From positions 70,973 to 134,972 of the forward strand of contig JAEWIS010000021.1 of assembly GCA_023386955.1 (NCBI GenBank): a DNA stretch of 64,000 nucleotides. The letters are read 5' to 3'. Positions 36,264-44,292 of this stretch are shown here, in pieces (position 1 is the first letter of the stretch; every line of letters starts with the position of its first letter). Below the pieces are notes generated by a model, which did not search any database, was not told the DNA's origin, and saw only the letters and a list, made by a program, of their open reading frames with translations. Source of the stretch: Bacillota bacterium. Lineage in GTDB: Bacteria > Bacillota > Bacilli > Paenibacillales > NBRC-103111. Both the position numbers and the translations under genes were made by a program.

Positions 36264-37001
36264 TTACTCCAACTCCAGCACCGAACGGCTGCTGATATAA
36301 GTGCCGCGGTCAATGCCCTGACAGATGGCCTTCATGGAGCCGGGTTGGTCAAAATTGAATACATGCATGGGCAGCTCGTAGTCCCGGGCGAGGATGAATG
36401 CCGCCTGATCCATCACTCGCAGGTCGCGGGAGAGCACGTCATTGTAGTGCAGGGACACGAACCGCCGCGCCGTTTTGTCCTTGCGGGGATCGGCATGCAG
36501 CACGCCGTCCACCCCTTGTTTGGCCACCAGCAGCGCGTCGCAGCCGGTTTCAATGGCCCGCTGCACAGAGGGATAATCCGTCGTTACATAGGGCTGACCG
36601 TTGCCTCCGGCAAAAATGACGATGTAGCCTTTTTCCAGATGGTGCACGGCCCGTAACCGGATGTAAGGCTCTGCCACGGATGCAACGGGAATGGCGGTCA
36701 TCACCCGGACCTCCCGGGTGGTTTTGGACTTCAGCACTCCCCGCAGCATCAGACTGTTAATGACAGTGGCCAACGTCCCGATGTTGTCCGCCTCCGCCCG
36801 TTCGATTCCCCAGGCTTCCCCCATATTGCCGCGGAAGATATTGCCGCCCCCGATAACCAGCCCCACCTCTACCCCCAACTCTACCACAGACAGAATCTCG
36901 TTGGCGATATGGTCCAGCCGCTCCGGCTCGAATCCGAACTCCGATGCTCCAGCCACCGCCCCTCCGCTCAGCTTAATCAATACCCGTTTGTACCTGGTCA
37001 T
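36264..37001 (-). CDS. UMP kinase-like protein (second pyrH-type gene)
   Basis: A 245-residue amino-acid-kinase-fold protein close to PyrH: RVLIKLSGGAVAG (PyrH usually LKLSGEALAG), VGLVIGGGNIFRG, AEPYIRLRAVHHLEKGYIVIFAGG, ATVINSLMLRG, and LHADPRKDKTARRF. UMP kinase makes UDP from UMP. The housekeeping pyrH usually lies beside rpsB, tsf and frr; here it is paired with an acetyltransferase gene. The motif change GE to GG in the first loop removes an acidic residue, so catalysis may be altered. AAGGAGG precedes ATG 37001. It could supply nucleotides, act as an antibiotic kinase, or be a resistant paralog; none can be shown here. Confidence 0.85.
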   Translation of the reverse strand: MTRYKRVLIKLSGGAVAGASEFGFEPERLDHIANEILSVVELGVEVGLVIGGGNIFRGNMGEAWGIERAEADNIGTLATVINSLMLRGVLKSKTTREVRVMTAIPVASVAEPYIRLRAVHHLEKGYIVIFAGGNGQPYVTTDYPSVQRAIETGCDALLVAKQGVDGVLHADPRKDKTARRFVSLHYNDVLSRDLRVMDQAAFILARDYELPMHVFNFDQPGSMKAICQGIDRGTYISSRSVLELE

Positions 37002-37028
37002 ACAACCGCCTCCTTATCAAATAAAAAA

Positions 37029-37055
37029 ACACTAAAGCGGCTGCCGCTTTAGTGT
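37029..37055 (-). terminator. Intrinsic terminator/attenuator just upstream of the UMP-kinase-like gene
   Basis: A perfect 12-bp stem (ACACTAAAGCGG/CCGCTTTAGTGT, three-base loop) followed on the minus strand by T6. It lies 28 bases before the start at 37001 and about 125 bases downstream of a promoter-like sequence, so it would halt transcripts entering the UMP-kinase/AAC(3) genes. It could instead be only the terminator of the GNAT gene at 37264. Confidence 0.85.
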
Positions 37056-37133
37056 CCCCATGAAGCAAATATATGAAATGACCAACCTCCGGGCTGAGAC
37101 TGAACAGGTCCGTATCCGGTGCTGGCGCTTCAT
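37032..37133 (-). CDS. Candidate 33-residue leader peptide upstream of the UMP-kinase/AAC(3) genes
   Basis: A short frame too small for ordinary gene calling: ATG 37133 with AAGGGGTG six bases upstream, stop TAG at 37034-37032. The peptide begins MKRQHRIRTCSVSARR. The stop codon falls inside the terminator stem at 37029-37055, so a ribosome that stalls or finishes would alter that hairpin. ATGAAGC at its start is complementary to GCTTCAT (37065-37059) near its end, which offers an alternative pairing. This is the layout of antibiotic-responsive leader attenuation (ErmC/VmlR style). Translation and stalling are inference. Confidence 0.5.
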   Translation of the reverse strand: MKRQHRIRTCSVSARRLVISYICFMGTLKRQPL

Positions 37134-37187
37134 ACTCTCACCCCTTATTCACTATAAAAAATCAGGTTTCCAAGATTTCTCTGATTT

Positions 37188-37216
37188 ATTCTATACCGGG
37201 CTGCGGAGGAATGCAA
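37188..37216 (-). promoter_or_regulatory. Promoter of the leader/UMP-kinase/AAC(3) unit
   Basis: On the minus strand TTGCAT (37216-37211), exact 17-base spacer, TAGAAT (37193-37188). It lies between the GNAT stop and the leader frame, so the leader is probably an independent transcript and not merely the tail of the GNAT mRNA. Confidence 0.6.
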
Positions 37217-37263
37217 CACGCCAAAAAGGATTTTCATCCCACATCCCTATACAAGGCCGGTTG

Positions 37264-38262
37264 TTACCCTTCTCTGCCGGTAGCCCACAGAATCCGCGGG
37301 TCCACCTGCCGAACGAGGCGATACGCATAAGGCGCGAAGCCGCGTCGGGGCCAAAACCGTGAGGACTCCAGATTGGTGATTCTCCAATCCGTCACACAGT
37401 TCACAAACCCTGCCTGGCGCGCATGGACGAGGCCATAACGGGTAAGCGACTTGCCCACACCCAACCCCCGGGCATGGGGAGCAGTGGCCCCCACCTCCAG
37501 GCAGATGCACGAGCCGGGCATCATCATATCGGACTCCGACTCCTCCGCCGGAAAAAAGGCCTGAAATCCAAGCAGCTCGCCGTCCTGGACAGCCACCCAT
37601 AAAAACCCGGATTCATCGTCAATGAGAGCCGCATAACCATCCTCAAATCTCTTCCGGTCTTCGGCATAAGCCACACCCCAGACAGGCTCCTGAGCCTGAT
37701 GCTCCATGATATATACCGCCGCTTTCCGTATAGCTGCTTCGTCCTCCTTCCGCGCCAGACGGATTTCTATACCGCCGGCCCGTTGAGGCAATTCAAGCTC
37801 CGGGGGAATCGTCTGCACCCCATGCACCTGTTCATACCCGAAGCCCAGCCGCAGCCACCCGTCCATAGCTCTGGCATCTCCGGCAGGCACCAGCGCATAA
37901 TGCCGAAAGGCACCGCGCTTCACCCATTCCGCCGCAGCGGCGGCATACAAATCACGGTACAGCTCCGAACTTTCCCCTTCGGCAATCGCCGCTCCGGCAT
38001 AGGCCACCCATACATGGCGCTCACGGAGCTTATCTGTTTCCAGCTTGCCGATGAGATAACCGGCCAACTTCTCTCCCCGGAACGCAGCCACTCCGACGGC
38101 TCCCGGCGGGGCCAGAAGATCCTCTATCATCCGGGCGGCCTGCTCCGGTTCCTCGAACCTCTGCTGCAGGACAGATGTGCCCTGCCTCTCAGCCGCATGG
38201 CGCGCAGCCAGCAGGCGGCCCGCGGCTTCTGCATAGGAAGATTCAAATCCGACGATCCTCAT
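37264..38262 (-). CDS. Tandem GNAT acetyltransferase
   Basis: A 332-residue protein with two GNAT-like halves. The second half is the better conserved: EIRLARKEDEAAIRKA start, GELLGFQAFFP strand and an acetyl-CoA pyrophosphate loop region GATAPHARGLGVGKSLTRYG (residues about 255-275). The first half (GYLIGKLETDKLRERHVWVA) appears degenerate, as in many tandem GNATs. It could acetylate a small molecule or peptide; the target is unknown. The gene has its own upstream promoter and a terminator within its leader. Confidence 0.85.
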   Translation of the reverse strand: MRIVGFESSYAEAAGRLLAARHAAERQGTSVLQQRFEEPEQAARMIEDLLAPPGAVGVAAFRGEKLAGYLIGKLETDKLRERHVWVAYAGAAIAEGESSELYRDLYAAAAAEWVKRGAFRHYALVPAGDARAMDGWLRLGFGYEQVHGVQTIPPELELPQRAGGIEIRLARKEDEAAIRKAAVYIMEHQAQEPVWGVAYAEDRKRFEDGYAALIDDESGFLWVAVQDGELLGFQAFFPAEESESDMMMPGSCICLEVGATAPHARGLGVGKSLTRYGLVHARQAGFVNCVTDWRITNLESSRFWPRRGFAPYAYRLVRQVDPRILWATGREG

Positions 38263-38285
38263 TGGCTTCCCTCATTCCCGTATAT

Positions 38286-38320
38286 AAATAAAAAAGCCTG
38301 ATCGCATCAGGCTTTAGTTT
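38286..38320 (-). terminator. Terminator hairpin inside the leader of the tandem GNAT gene
   Basis: AAAGCCTGAT (38293-38302) and ATCAGGCTTT (38306-38315) form a perfect 10-bp stem with a CGC loop, followed on the minus strand by TTTATTT. It sits 30 bases before the GNAT start and downstream of a promoter-like sequence at 38362-38390; there is no upstream minus-strand gene that it could terminate, so an attenuator role is likely. Confidence 0.65.
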
Positions 38321-38361
38321 TATAAAAAAGAGTCCGGATTTCCACCAAGACTTCAATCTAA

Positions 38362-38390
38362 ATGATAACACAACCGTTATGAACAGTCTA
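38362..38390 (-). promoter_or_regulatory. Candidate promoter of the tandem GNAT gene
   Basis: Minus strand TAGACT (38390-38385), 17-base spacer, TATCAT (38367-38362). Confidence 0.4.
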
Positions 38391-38464
38391 GTAAAATTGG
38401 AGCAAACTGGTAAGATAGGGGTACCGGTATATCTGCAAGGCGCGCCTGCAAAAGGAGCATATCA

Positions 38465-39580
38465 GTGAAAGGACTTGATCTTTGCGAAGCATTCTATTGG
38501 GAGGTGGTAAGGCCGATTATGGCCCACCGCTTTCCGACTTTATTGGAGCGGCACGCAGCCGGATTGATTGGGTACGGCTCAGATGTGCTGGGGCATGATG
38601 ATGAATGGTCCCGCGATCACGAGTGGGGAGCCAGATGCCATATCTGGCTAACCGAAAGAGATTATGCGGAGCATGCTGCCGGATTGGACCGGGCCTTGAC
38701 TGAAGAAGTACCCGTCTCATTTCGAGGCTGTCCGGCCCGGTTTACCCCGGATGAAGCCGGGGAGGTCCTTGTTCCTCATAAGGACAGCACCGGTCTGCAT
38801 CATGTCGCCATCACAACCCTTTCCCGCCACATGCACATCCAATTGGGAATGACTGCTGCGGAGCCAGCCTGGGTGGATTGGCTGGTTATCCCCGAGCAGA
38901 AGCTGCTGGAATGGACTCGGGGGCGGATATTTATAGACCCTCCGGGGGAAATTACCGCCTTGCGCAAAAGGCTGGCTTATCTGCCGGAAGGGGTTTGGCT
39001 GTACAAGCTGAAGGAGGCCTGGAGCCACTTTGGAGGATTGTATGTGCCGGTACTCGCGGACCGCAGGGGGGACTCCTTCTCCGCCCGGCTTGCCCTCAAC
39101 CGGCTGGCGGAAAAAGCGGTGCAGCTGATCTTTTTGTACAATCGACAATACCGTCCTGGCACCTATAAGTGGATATCCCGGGAACTTGCCCGGATTGGTC
39201 CTGCCGCCGCTCGGCAAGGCCGGATGCTGGAAGCGGCCATCCTGGAGCCGAATGCTGCCCAGGCTGTCCACCGGATCGAAGAGGTTCTGGAGGAGCTGGC
39301 AGACCTGCATAACCAGCTCCGAATTACGGCTCCCGTCAAGCTGGAAGCTTCGCATCCCTATGCCCGTGGTTTGCAGGACCGTTCCTACAGCTCCTTGGAG
39401 AAAGTACTGACAGCCTCCTTGTCCCCGGAGCTCTGCCAGTTGGAGATTCCCGGCGGTGTAGACCAGTTTGTGACCAGTCCCTATATTCTTGTATGGGCAG
39501 AGCATTACAGCAAATTCAGAACGTTGTATCAAATGAAGGCTGATATCGACCGCACGGGAATCGGCGACATGATGGTCTGA
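38465..39580 (+). CDS. DUF4037 nucleotidyltransferase-like protein
   Basis: A 371-residue protein. LIGYGSDVLGHDDEWSRDHEWGARC (residues about 34-58, quoted in parts: GYGSDVLGHDDEWS and RDHEWG) is the DUF4037 signature, a GS-x10-DxD-type nucleotidyltransferase pattern. The remainder is helical. The target of nucleotidyl transfer is unknown. GTG 38465 is preceded by AAAGGAG at nine bases. Monocistronic, terminated by the hairpin at 39606. Confidence 0.88.
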   Translation: MKGLDLCEAFYWEVVRPIMAHRFPTLLERHAAGLIGYGSDVLGHDDEWSRDHEWGARCHIWLTERDYAEHAAGLDRALTEEVPVSFRGCPARFTPDEAGEVLVPHKDSTGLHHVAITTLSRHMHIQLGMTAAEPAWVDWLVIPEQKLLEWTRGRIFIDPPGEITALRKRLAYLPEGVWLYKLKEAWSHFGGLYVPVLADRRGDSFSARLALNRLAEKAVQLIFLYNRQYRPGTYKWISRELARIGPAAARQGRMLEAAILEPNAAQAVHRIEEVLEELADLHNQLRITAPVKLEASHPYARGLQDRSYSSLEKVLTASLSPELCQLEIPGGVDQFVTSPYILVWAEHYSKFRTLYQMKADIDRTGIGDMMV

Positions 39581-39605
39581 TGACGTCTGCCTGAACATCA
39601 CACAT

Positions 39606-39636
39606 TAAAGGACGCTCCACTGGGAGCGTCCTTGTT
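39606..39636. terminator. Bidirectional intrinsic terminator
   Basis: AAAGGACGCTCC and GGAGCGTCCTT flank a four-base loop, between the convergent DUF4037 and pirin genes. Confidence 0.8.
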
Positions 39637-39640
39637 CGTG

Positions 39641-40345
39641 TTACGGCAGATCGATTAGCATGAAGCTTGCTCCCGCGGCTGTCTGCAGGTTCAGCTCCTC
39701 CACTTCGCTGATCCGGGCGGCGTCCCGCTTCCCGAGCTGCTTCTCTCCGTTCAGCGTCAGCTCGCCCTCGATAACGAAGAGGTAAATCCGGCGCCCTGCT
39801 TCCTGCCGGAAGGTGAGGGTTTGCCCTGCCTCCAGCTCAGATAGGTAGAGGGTCAGATCCTGGTGGATAAACACAGTTTTGTCAGAATGGGTTGTGTTGG
39901 AGACAACCGGCAGCAGACGGTTTTTCATGGCGGACAGATCGTAGGCGATCTGCTCGTAGGATGGCTGCAAGCCCTGCTCGCCGGGCATAAACCACAGCTG
40001 GAGGAAGTTCACTTCCTCCTCCGCCGATGGATTCATCTCCGAATGGACAATCCCGGTACCAGCGGTCATCCGTTGAACCTCACCACGCCGGAGCACCTCC
40101 CGGTTCCCCGTGCTGTCCTGATGCTGGAGCTCCCCCTTCAACACGACGGACACAATCTCCATTTCCTTGTGGGGATGGGAGCCGAAGCCCTTCAGCGGGG
40201 CGACAAAATCATCGTTGAACACCCGGAGCGGACCAAAATGCATATTGTCCGGATCGCGGTACTCGGCAAAGGAAAAGCTGAAATTGCTTTGCAGCCAACC
40301 ATGGTCTGCGGAGAATCTGTCTGCTGCAGGATAGACGTTAATCAT
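39641..40345 (-). CDS. Pirin family protein (YhhW-like)
   Basis: A 234-residue bicupin. The metal-site region LKGFGSHPHKEMEIVSVVLKGEL near residue 55 (seen as GSHPHKEMEIV) gives the two His and a Glu, and MTAGTGIVHSEMNPS carries the next His. Pirins of this type (YhhW) are metal-dependent quercetinase-like dioxygenases or redox sensors. ATG 40345 is chosen over GTG/ATG at 40360 because GGAGG lies upstream at the right distance. A near-consensus promoter is present. Confidence 0.92.
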   Translation of the reverse strand: MINVYPAADRFSADHGWLQSNFSFSFAEYRDPDNMHFGPLRVFNDDFVAPLKGFGSHPHKEMEIVSVVLKGELQHQDSTGNREVLRRGEVQRMTAGTGIVHSEMNPSAEEEVNFLQLWFMPGEQGLQPSYEQIAYDLSAMKNRLLPVVSNTTHSDKTVFIHQDLTLYLSELEAGQTLTFRQEAGRRIYLFVIEGELTLNGEKQLGKRDAARISEVEELNLQTAAGASFMLIDLP

Positions 40346-40373
40346 TTGTGATCCCTCCATTTCGTATATCTGT

Positions 40374-40403
40374 ATTATAGAGTTATTTACTTACTATTGT
40401 CAA
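40374..40403 (-). promoter_or_regulatory. Near-consensus SigA promoter of the pirin gene
   Basis: Minus strand TTGACA (40403-40398), 18-base spacer, TATAAT (40379-40374): both hexamers are perfect. Confidence 0.75.
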
Positions 40404-40526
40404 GCGACTAATATATGTGTAGTAAAATTCATGGGTTTTTACATTTGGGGCATACTGCTAATTAGGCCTTTTTGGAGGGTGCACACTCTCCGGTCCAACA
40501 CACCTATAAAGGACGGACCCCAAAAT

Positions 40527-41384
40527 ATGATGAATACTGTATCGTTTGCGGTGCTGGCCCTAATAGCTTTAGCTACCCTCATCTTTTTTATTGTCCGGAC
40601 TAAAAGCTACTTCATTGTATTCCTGTTCTTAGCGTATGTCGGCATGATCTACGTCTTCGAATATGTCATTCTGGTCCTGTTCCATTCCTATACCTATCAT
40701 CCCCGGATGCTGCCAGACCCGTATATGGACAGCATGATGGGTGCGTTTATCTCCAATTTCCTGACGGTCCCTACCCTAGGCCTGGCCATGGTGATTTACC
40801 GGCTGAGGTTCCGCTGGGCCATCCTATTTTCTTGTTTAATGGTTGGGATTGAGTGGCTGTTTTTGAGGCTGGGAATTTATGAGCATGAATGGTGGAGACT
40901 GTCTTACTCCTTCGTCGCGTTTATTTTCTTCTTTTGGCTGGTTAGCTTTTGGGCGCGCCGAGTTGAGCACGGAAACCGCCTCTTCCAATACGTCAGCCTG
41001 CTGATGTTTTCCTTAAGTGTCCTAAATACGCTGGCATTTGTAAGAATGCTAGTGAACATAGGTATTTTCGAGCCGGGATTTTTTGAAAATCCAACACGGG
41101 ATGATGTTGCCTTCACGGTTCCGTATGTTTTCCTGAAGGGGATCCTCCTGACAAACGCCATTTATTGGACGCGGAAGCTCCGGTGGACCTTGGCAGTTGT
41201 GGCTGTTCTGCTCGGCCTCCACTATGTTCTCGTCAGCGCGGGTATTCTGAAGCTGTTTATCTCCCCATGGACCTACTGGCCGATTTACACTATCAGCCTT
41301 CTGGTTGGAGCCGGACTCATTTGGTTGGCGATGCGGCTCCTCCGCCGTCCTGCCGGTTCCGCTCCCGGTATTGGCCGGGGGTGA
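40527..41384 (+). CDS. Polytopic membrane protein of unknown function
   Basis: A 285-residue protein with about eight predicted helices and no recognised catalytic motif. The helix pattern and loops such as YVFEYVILVLF and HEWWRLSYSF resemble CBO0543-like proteins, of which the window has another at 27025-27597. The ATG at 40527 (or the adjacent 40530) is taken as start because the first hydrophobic segment follows directly; the ribosome-binding site is weak. The 3' end overlaps the facing araC gene by 68 bases. Confidence 0.7.
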   Translation: MMNTVSFAVLALIALATLIFFIVRTKSYFIVFLFLAYVGMIYVFEYVILVLFHSYTYHPRMLPDPYMDSMMGAFISNFLTVPTLGLAMVIYRLRFRWAILFSCLMVGIEWLFLRLGIYEHEWWRLSYSFVAFIFFFWLVSFWARRVEHGNRLFQYVSLLMFSLSVLNTLAFVRMLVNIGIFEPGFFENPTRDDVAFTVPYVFLKGILLTNAIYWTRKLRWTLAVVAVLLGLHYVLVSAGILKLFISPWTYWPIYTISLLVGAGLIWLAMRLLRRPAGSAPGIGRG

Positions 41385-43647
41385 TCCCCTCCTGCTTCCG
41401 GAAAAAGCGGATAAAGTTCTGCGAGTTGTTATAGGTCAGGCGTTCGGCAATGTCCTTGATGGGCATATCCGTTTCCAACAGCCACCGTTTGGCCATATGA
41501 ACCCGGTAGGCTGCCAGGTATTCGCTGAACAGCTGGTTGGTCTCTCGCTTGAACACACCACTGAGATAATGGGTGTTGTAGTGCAGGATCGAAGCACATT
41601 CCTCCAGGGTGAAATCCGTATCAAACCGTTTGTGGATCATGTCGATCATAGCCTCGGAAAGATTGCGGTACTGGGAATCCCCCCGCTCCTGGAAGATGCG
41701 GGCCAAAGGTGCCACCAGACGGCGGGCAAACCATTTTTCGATTTCCCCTGGCACATACAGCTGGAGCAGCTCATTATACAGCTGGGCATACTCCTCCGCC
41801 TCCAGCTGGGACAGCGTTATCCCGGACTCCTGCATGAGGATCATCAAATCGTTCAGGAGGCGGACCAGCGCAATCTGGTATTCACCCGGGCTGCGCTCAG
41901 CTGAGAAGGTTTCCTCCATCCATTGATGCAATATTCCAAGCGCCTTTTCCTCATCCGCCAGCTTCACCGCATCCGTCAGCTCATGCAGCAGCTGCCGCGG
42001 ATAATGGTACAAGGCGGAATGATGGCCCCGGTTGACGTCTGCAAAATGGATGGTTACCCCTGTTCCCAGCTTCAGGCGGTGCTTCAGGGCATCCGCCGCT
42101 TCTCTGTACCCCCGCGCGGACTCCCGCACACTTCCGAAGGGCAGACTGATGCCCATACTGATGGACAGCTTCAAATAAGCTTCGATGTTCCTCCGCATGG
42201 TTTCAGTCAGGGCAAAAACATGCCGGCGGAACGCCTCCTCCGTCATCCCTGCCGCCCCGATCAGGGTAATTTGGGTTTGGTCCAGAGTGACGGGAGGAAA
42301 GCAAATCTCCGGCCCCAGACTCTCCTCTACAATATTATTGGAGGCAAACAGAAGAAGATCGGCATCCCCCGGGGAATACGGGGTTCCCTCCAGGGTATCG
42401 GTTTGCATGGCCACTACGGCCAGCCTGTCCCACTGCTTCACCCGTTCCCCCAAGCCGTAGCGGGTGATTTGCTCCCCGATCTCCGACTCCTTCAGCTGGC
42501 CCTGGTACAGCTTCATCAGAAACAGCACACGCAGCTGCCGGGTATTAATGGAAATTTCTTTTTTCATATAGGAGTTTGAGGCCGTTAAATGGTCCAGGTG
42601 CTCCTCAATCATCTGAAATTCATTCTGCGCCCGCAAGGACTGGCGCTTCCCGATCCGCTGCAGCAAGCTTTGAATCGGGGTATACATGCTCCTGCTGCCC
42701 AGCCAGACGAAACACAGGGTCACTGAGACGATAGCCAGGAATATAATCAGCATCACCCAGGCCAGCTGTGTGGATTGCGCCGACATCAGGTGGAGATCCG
42801 TCACCAGCACGTAAATCCATCCGTTGTAATCTGAACGTACATACGTAAGGGTATAGTCCCCCCGGCCTGCCTCGACCTCCATCTGACCGCTCTGTTCCGT
42901 CAATCTCTCCAGAGTTTCCTTGGTGATATAGCCTGTGTCCATAGCAGACATACCGGTAAGGGCCGGGTCGCGGTGGAACAGCAGATGCCGGTCGGGCCCG
43001 ATAATAAACATATCCTGAAAATCCGACTCCAGATCCACCCATTGCTCCAGGCGGCAGCTGGGGATATAGGCCAGCGCCAGCCCCCGCTTTTCCGAGCTGC
43101 GGACGGGGAGTTTTTTGGACAGGGCTATGGTATACTTGCACCCAGATACCTCCGAGGACGGAGATCCCAGGGACACCGTCTGCCGCAGGGACCAGCTGGA
43201 ATCGTACGGAAGATCATTGAAGGCCAGGAGTGCATCCTTGGCGGGGAACTCCTCGAATTCATATAGACGTTCGTTATTAATCAGCCAATTGTCGCTAAAG
43301 TTCAACAGCACCACGTCCGTCACCGGCGAACCTCCCGACTGGAGGTTGCTGAGATTTTTGCGGAAGCTGTTGTTCTGGGCAAACTCCCGGCTGGTAATGG
43401 GCTGGTACAGGGCATCCTGTACGGCGGCGGAATTCACCACCTGATTCAGGTTGGTGTCCGTGTTCTTCAGCACCTGCTCCACGTTGCCCGCCAGCTGGCG
43501 GAGCAGATCATGGCTGGTCTGATCCAGATGGGAGCGGATTTCACCGCTGGATTTCATATAAGAGAACACGCCGAACGCCAACACCGGAATCACGCCGATG
43601 GCGAACCCGAACCATAATAAACTGCGGTAAATGCTTCTATGCTTCAC
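41317..43647 (-). CDS. Membrane-anchored AraC-family regulator with extracellular sensor
   Basis: A 776-residue one-component regulator. Helix at residues about 8-30, a Cache-like extracytoplasmic domain (about 32-290), helix (about 295-318), a variable cytoplasmic middle, and a C-terminal AraC HTH (ECASILHYNTHYLSGVFKRE and RLTYNNSQNFIRFFRKQEG). Such proteins sense an extracellular ligand and switch on a sugar or peptide uptake gene. GTG 43647 is preferred because GGAGGT is seven bases upstream. The adjacent, divergent solute-binding lipoprotein gene at 44293 is a plausible target, although a GNAT gene intervenes. Confidence 0.88.
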   Translation of the reverse strand: MKHRSIYRSLLWFGFAIGVIPVLAFGVFSYMKSSGEIRSHLDQTSHDLLRQLAGNVEQVLKNTDTNLNQVVNSAAVQDALYQPITSREFAQNNSFRKNLSNLQSGGSPVTDVVLLNFSDNWLINNERLYEFEEFPAKDALLAFNDLPYDSSWSLRQTVSLGSPSSEVSGCKYTIALSKKLPVRSSEKRGLALAYIPSCRLEQWVDLESDFQDMFIIGPDRHLLFHRDPALTGMSAMDTGYITKETLERLTEQSGQMEVEAGRGDYTLTYVRSDYNGWIYVLVTDLHLMSAQSTQLAWVMLIIFLAIVSVTLCFVWLGSRSMYTPIQSLLQRIGKRQSLRAQNEFQMIEEHLDHLTASNSYMKKEISINTRQLRVLFLMKLYQGQLKESEIGEQITRYGLGERVKQWDRLAVVAMQTDTLEGTPYSPGDADLLLFASNNIVEESLGPEICFPPVTLDQTQITLIGAAGMTEEAFRRHVFALTETMRRNIEAYLKLSISMGISLPFGSVRESARGYREAADALKHRLKLGTGVTIHFADVNRGHHSALYHYPRQLLHELTDAVKLADEEKALGILHQWMEETFSAERSPGEYQIALVRLLNDLMILMQESGITLSQLEAEEYAQLYNELLQLYVPGEIEKWFARRLVAPLARIFQERGDSQYRNLSEAMIDMIHKRFDTDFTLEECASILHYNTHYLSGVFKRETNQLFSEYLAAYRVHMAKRWLLETDMPIKDIAERLTYNNSQNFIRFFRKQEGITPGQYRERNRQDGGGAASPTK

Positions 43648-43777
43648 TATAAGGACCTCCGGTAAAACCATGCTGTTCGAAGCTGGTTAAAGTGTACCAC
43701 ATCGCCGCGATTTCGTTGAGGCAAGTCGGGTGATATCAGGTATAATGGGCAGGAGAAGAAGTCCGGCGAACATCCGC

Positions 43778-44221
43778 TCACGTAACATCAAGCTGCATCC
43801 GCCGCGCCGGTCCCCCTTGTGTGTGGGTTACGCCGTTAGTGATGAAACCAACAGATTCATAAAACCCTGCCGCCTGCGGGCTGGCGGTTACCTCAATACG
43901 CAAGCCGCGGCGCGCAGCGTCTTCGATCAGGGCAGTTGCAACGCCTTTGCGCATCCAATGGGGATCTGTGAACAGATCCTCAAGCTCAAGGAAATCATCA
44001 ACAGGACGTGCAGACGCAAAACCGACCACACGTCCGTCCACAACAGCAACACGCGCGAACGGCAGCATGGAATCGTCCCACTCGAGCCATTCCGGATGGG
44101 CAGCGAAGAGCTCACGGGCACCCTCATAGGTCAGCGAAGCGCAACGAAAGATACTGCGCAGTGTATCGGCATCGCCGCCGACTGCACTTCTAATGACAAT
44201 TTTAGCCGAGATATCATTCAC
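43778..44221 (-). CDS. GNAT family N-acetyltransferase
   Basis: A 147-residue single-domain GNAT. EDLFTDPHWMRKGVATALIE (residues about 80-100) holds the acetyl-CoA loop, and AAGFYESVGFI the C-terminal motif. GTG 44221 is chosen because AAGGAGA lies eight bases upstream; an ATG at 44245 has no ribosome-binding site. The substrate is unknown. Confidence 0.85.
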   Translation of the reverse strand: MNDISAKIVIRSAVGGDADTLRSIFRCASLTYEGARELFAAHPEWLEWDDSMLPFARVAVVDGRVVGFASARPVDDFLELEDLFTDPHWMRKGVATALIEDAARRGLRIEVTASPQAAGFYESVGFITNGVTHTQGGPARRMQLDVT

Positions 44222-44292
44222 CGCAGATTCTCCTTTTACGAGCATCAATCAACTTTACCTTACATGTGTCACCAGGAGGTTTTAAAAAGGAT

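Noticed and set aside
35401..36300. Plus-strand open frame opposite AAC(3)
   Set aside because: Shadow frame; AAC(3) motifs are on the minus strand.
37090..37140. Thiamine-pyrophosphate riboswitch on the plus strand (GGGCTGAGACTGAACAGG)
   Set aside because: Only CTGAGA and a loose follow-on match; the rest of the aptamer and any downstream plus-strand gene are missing.
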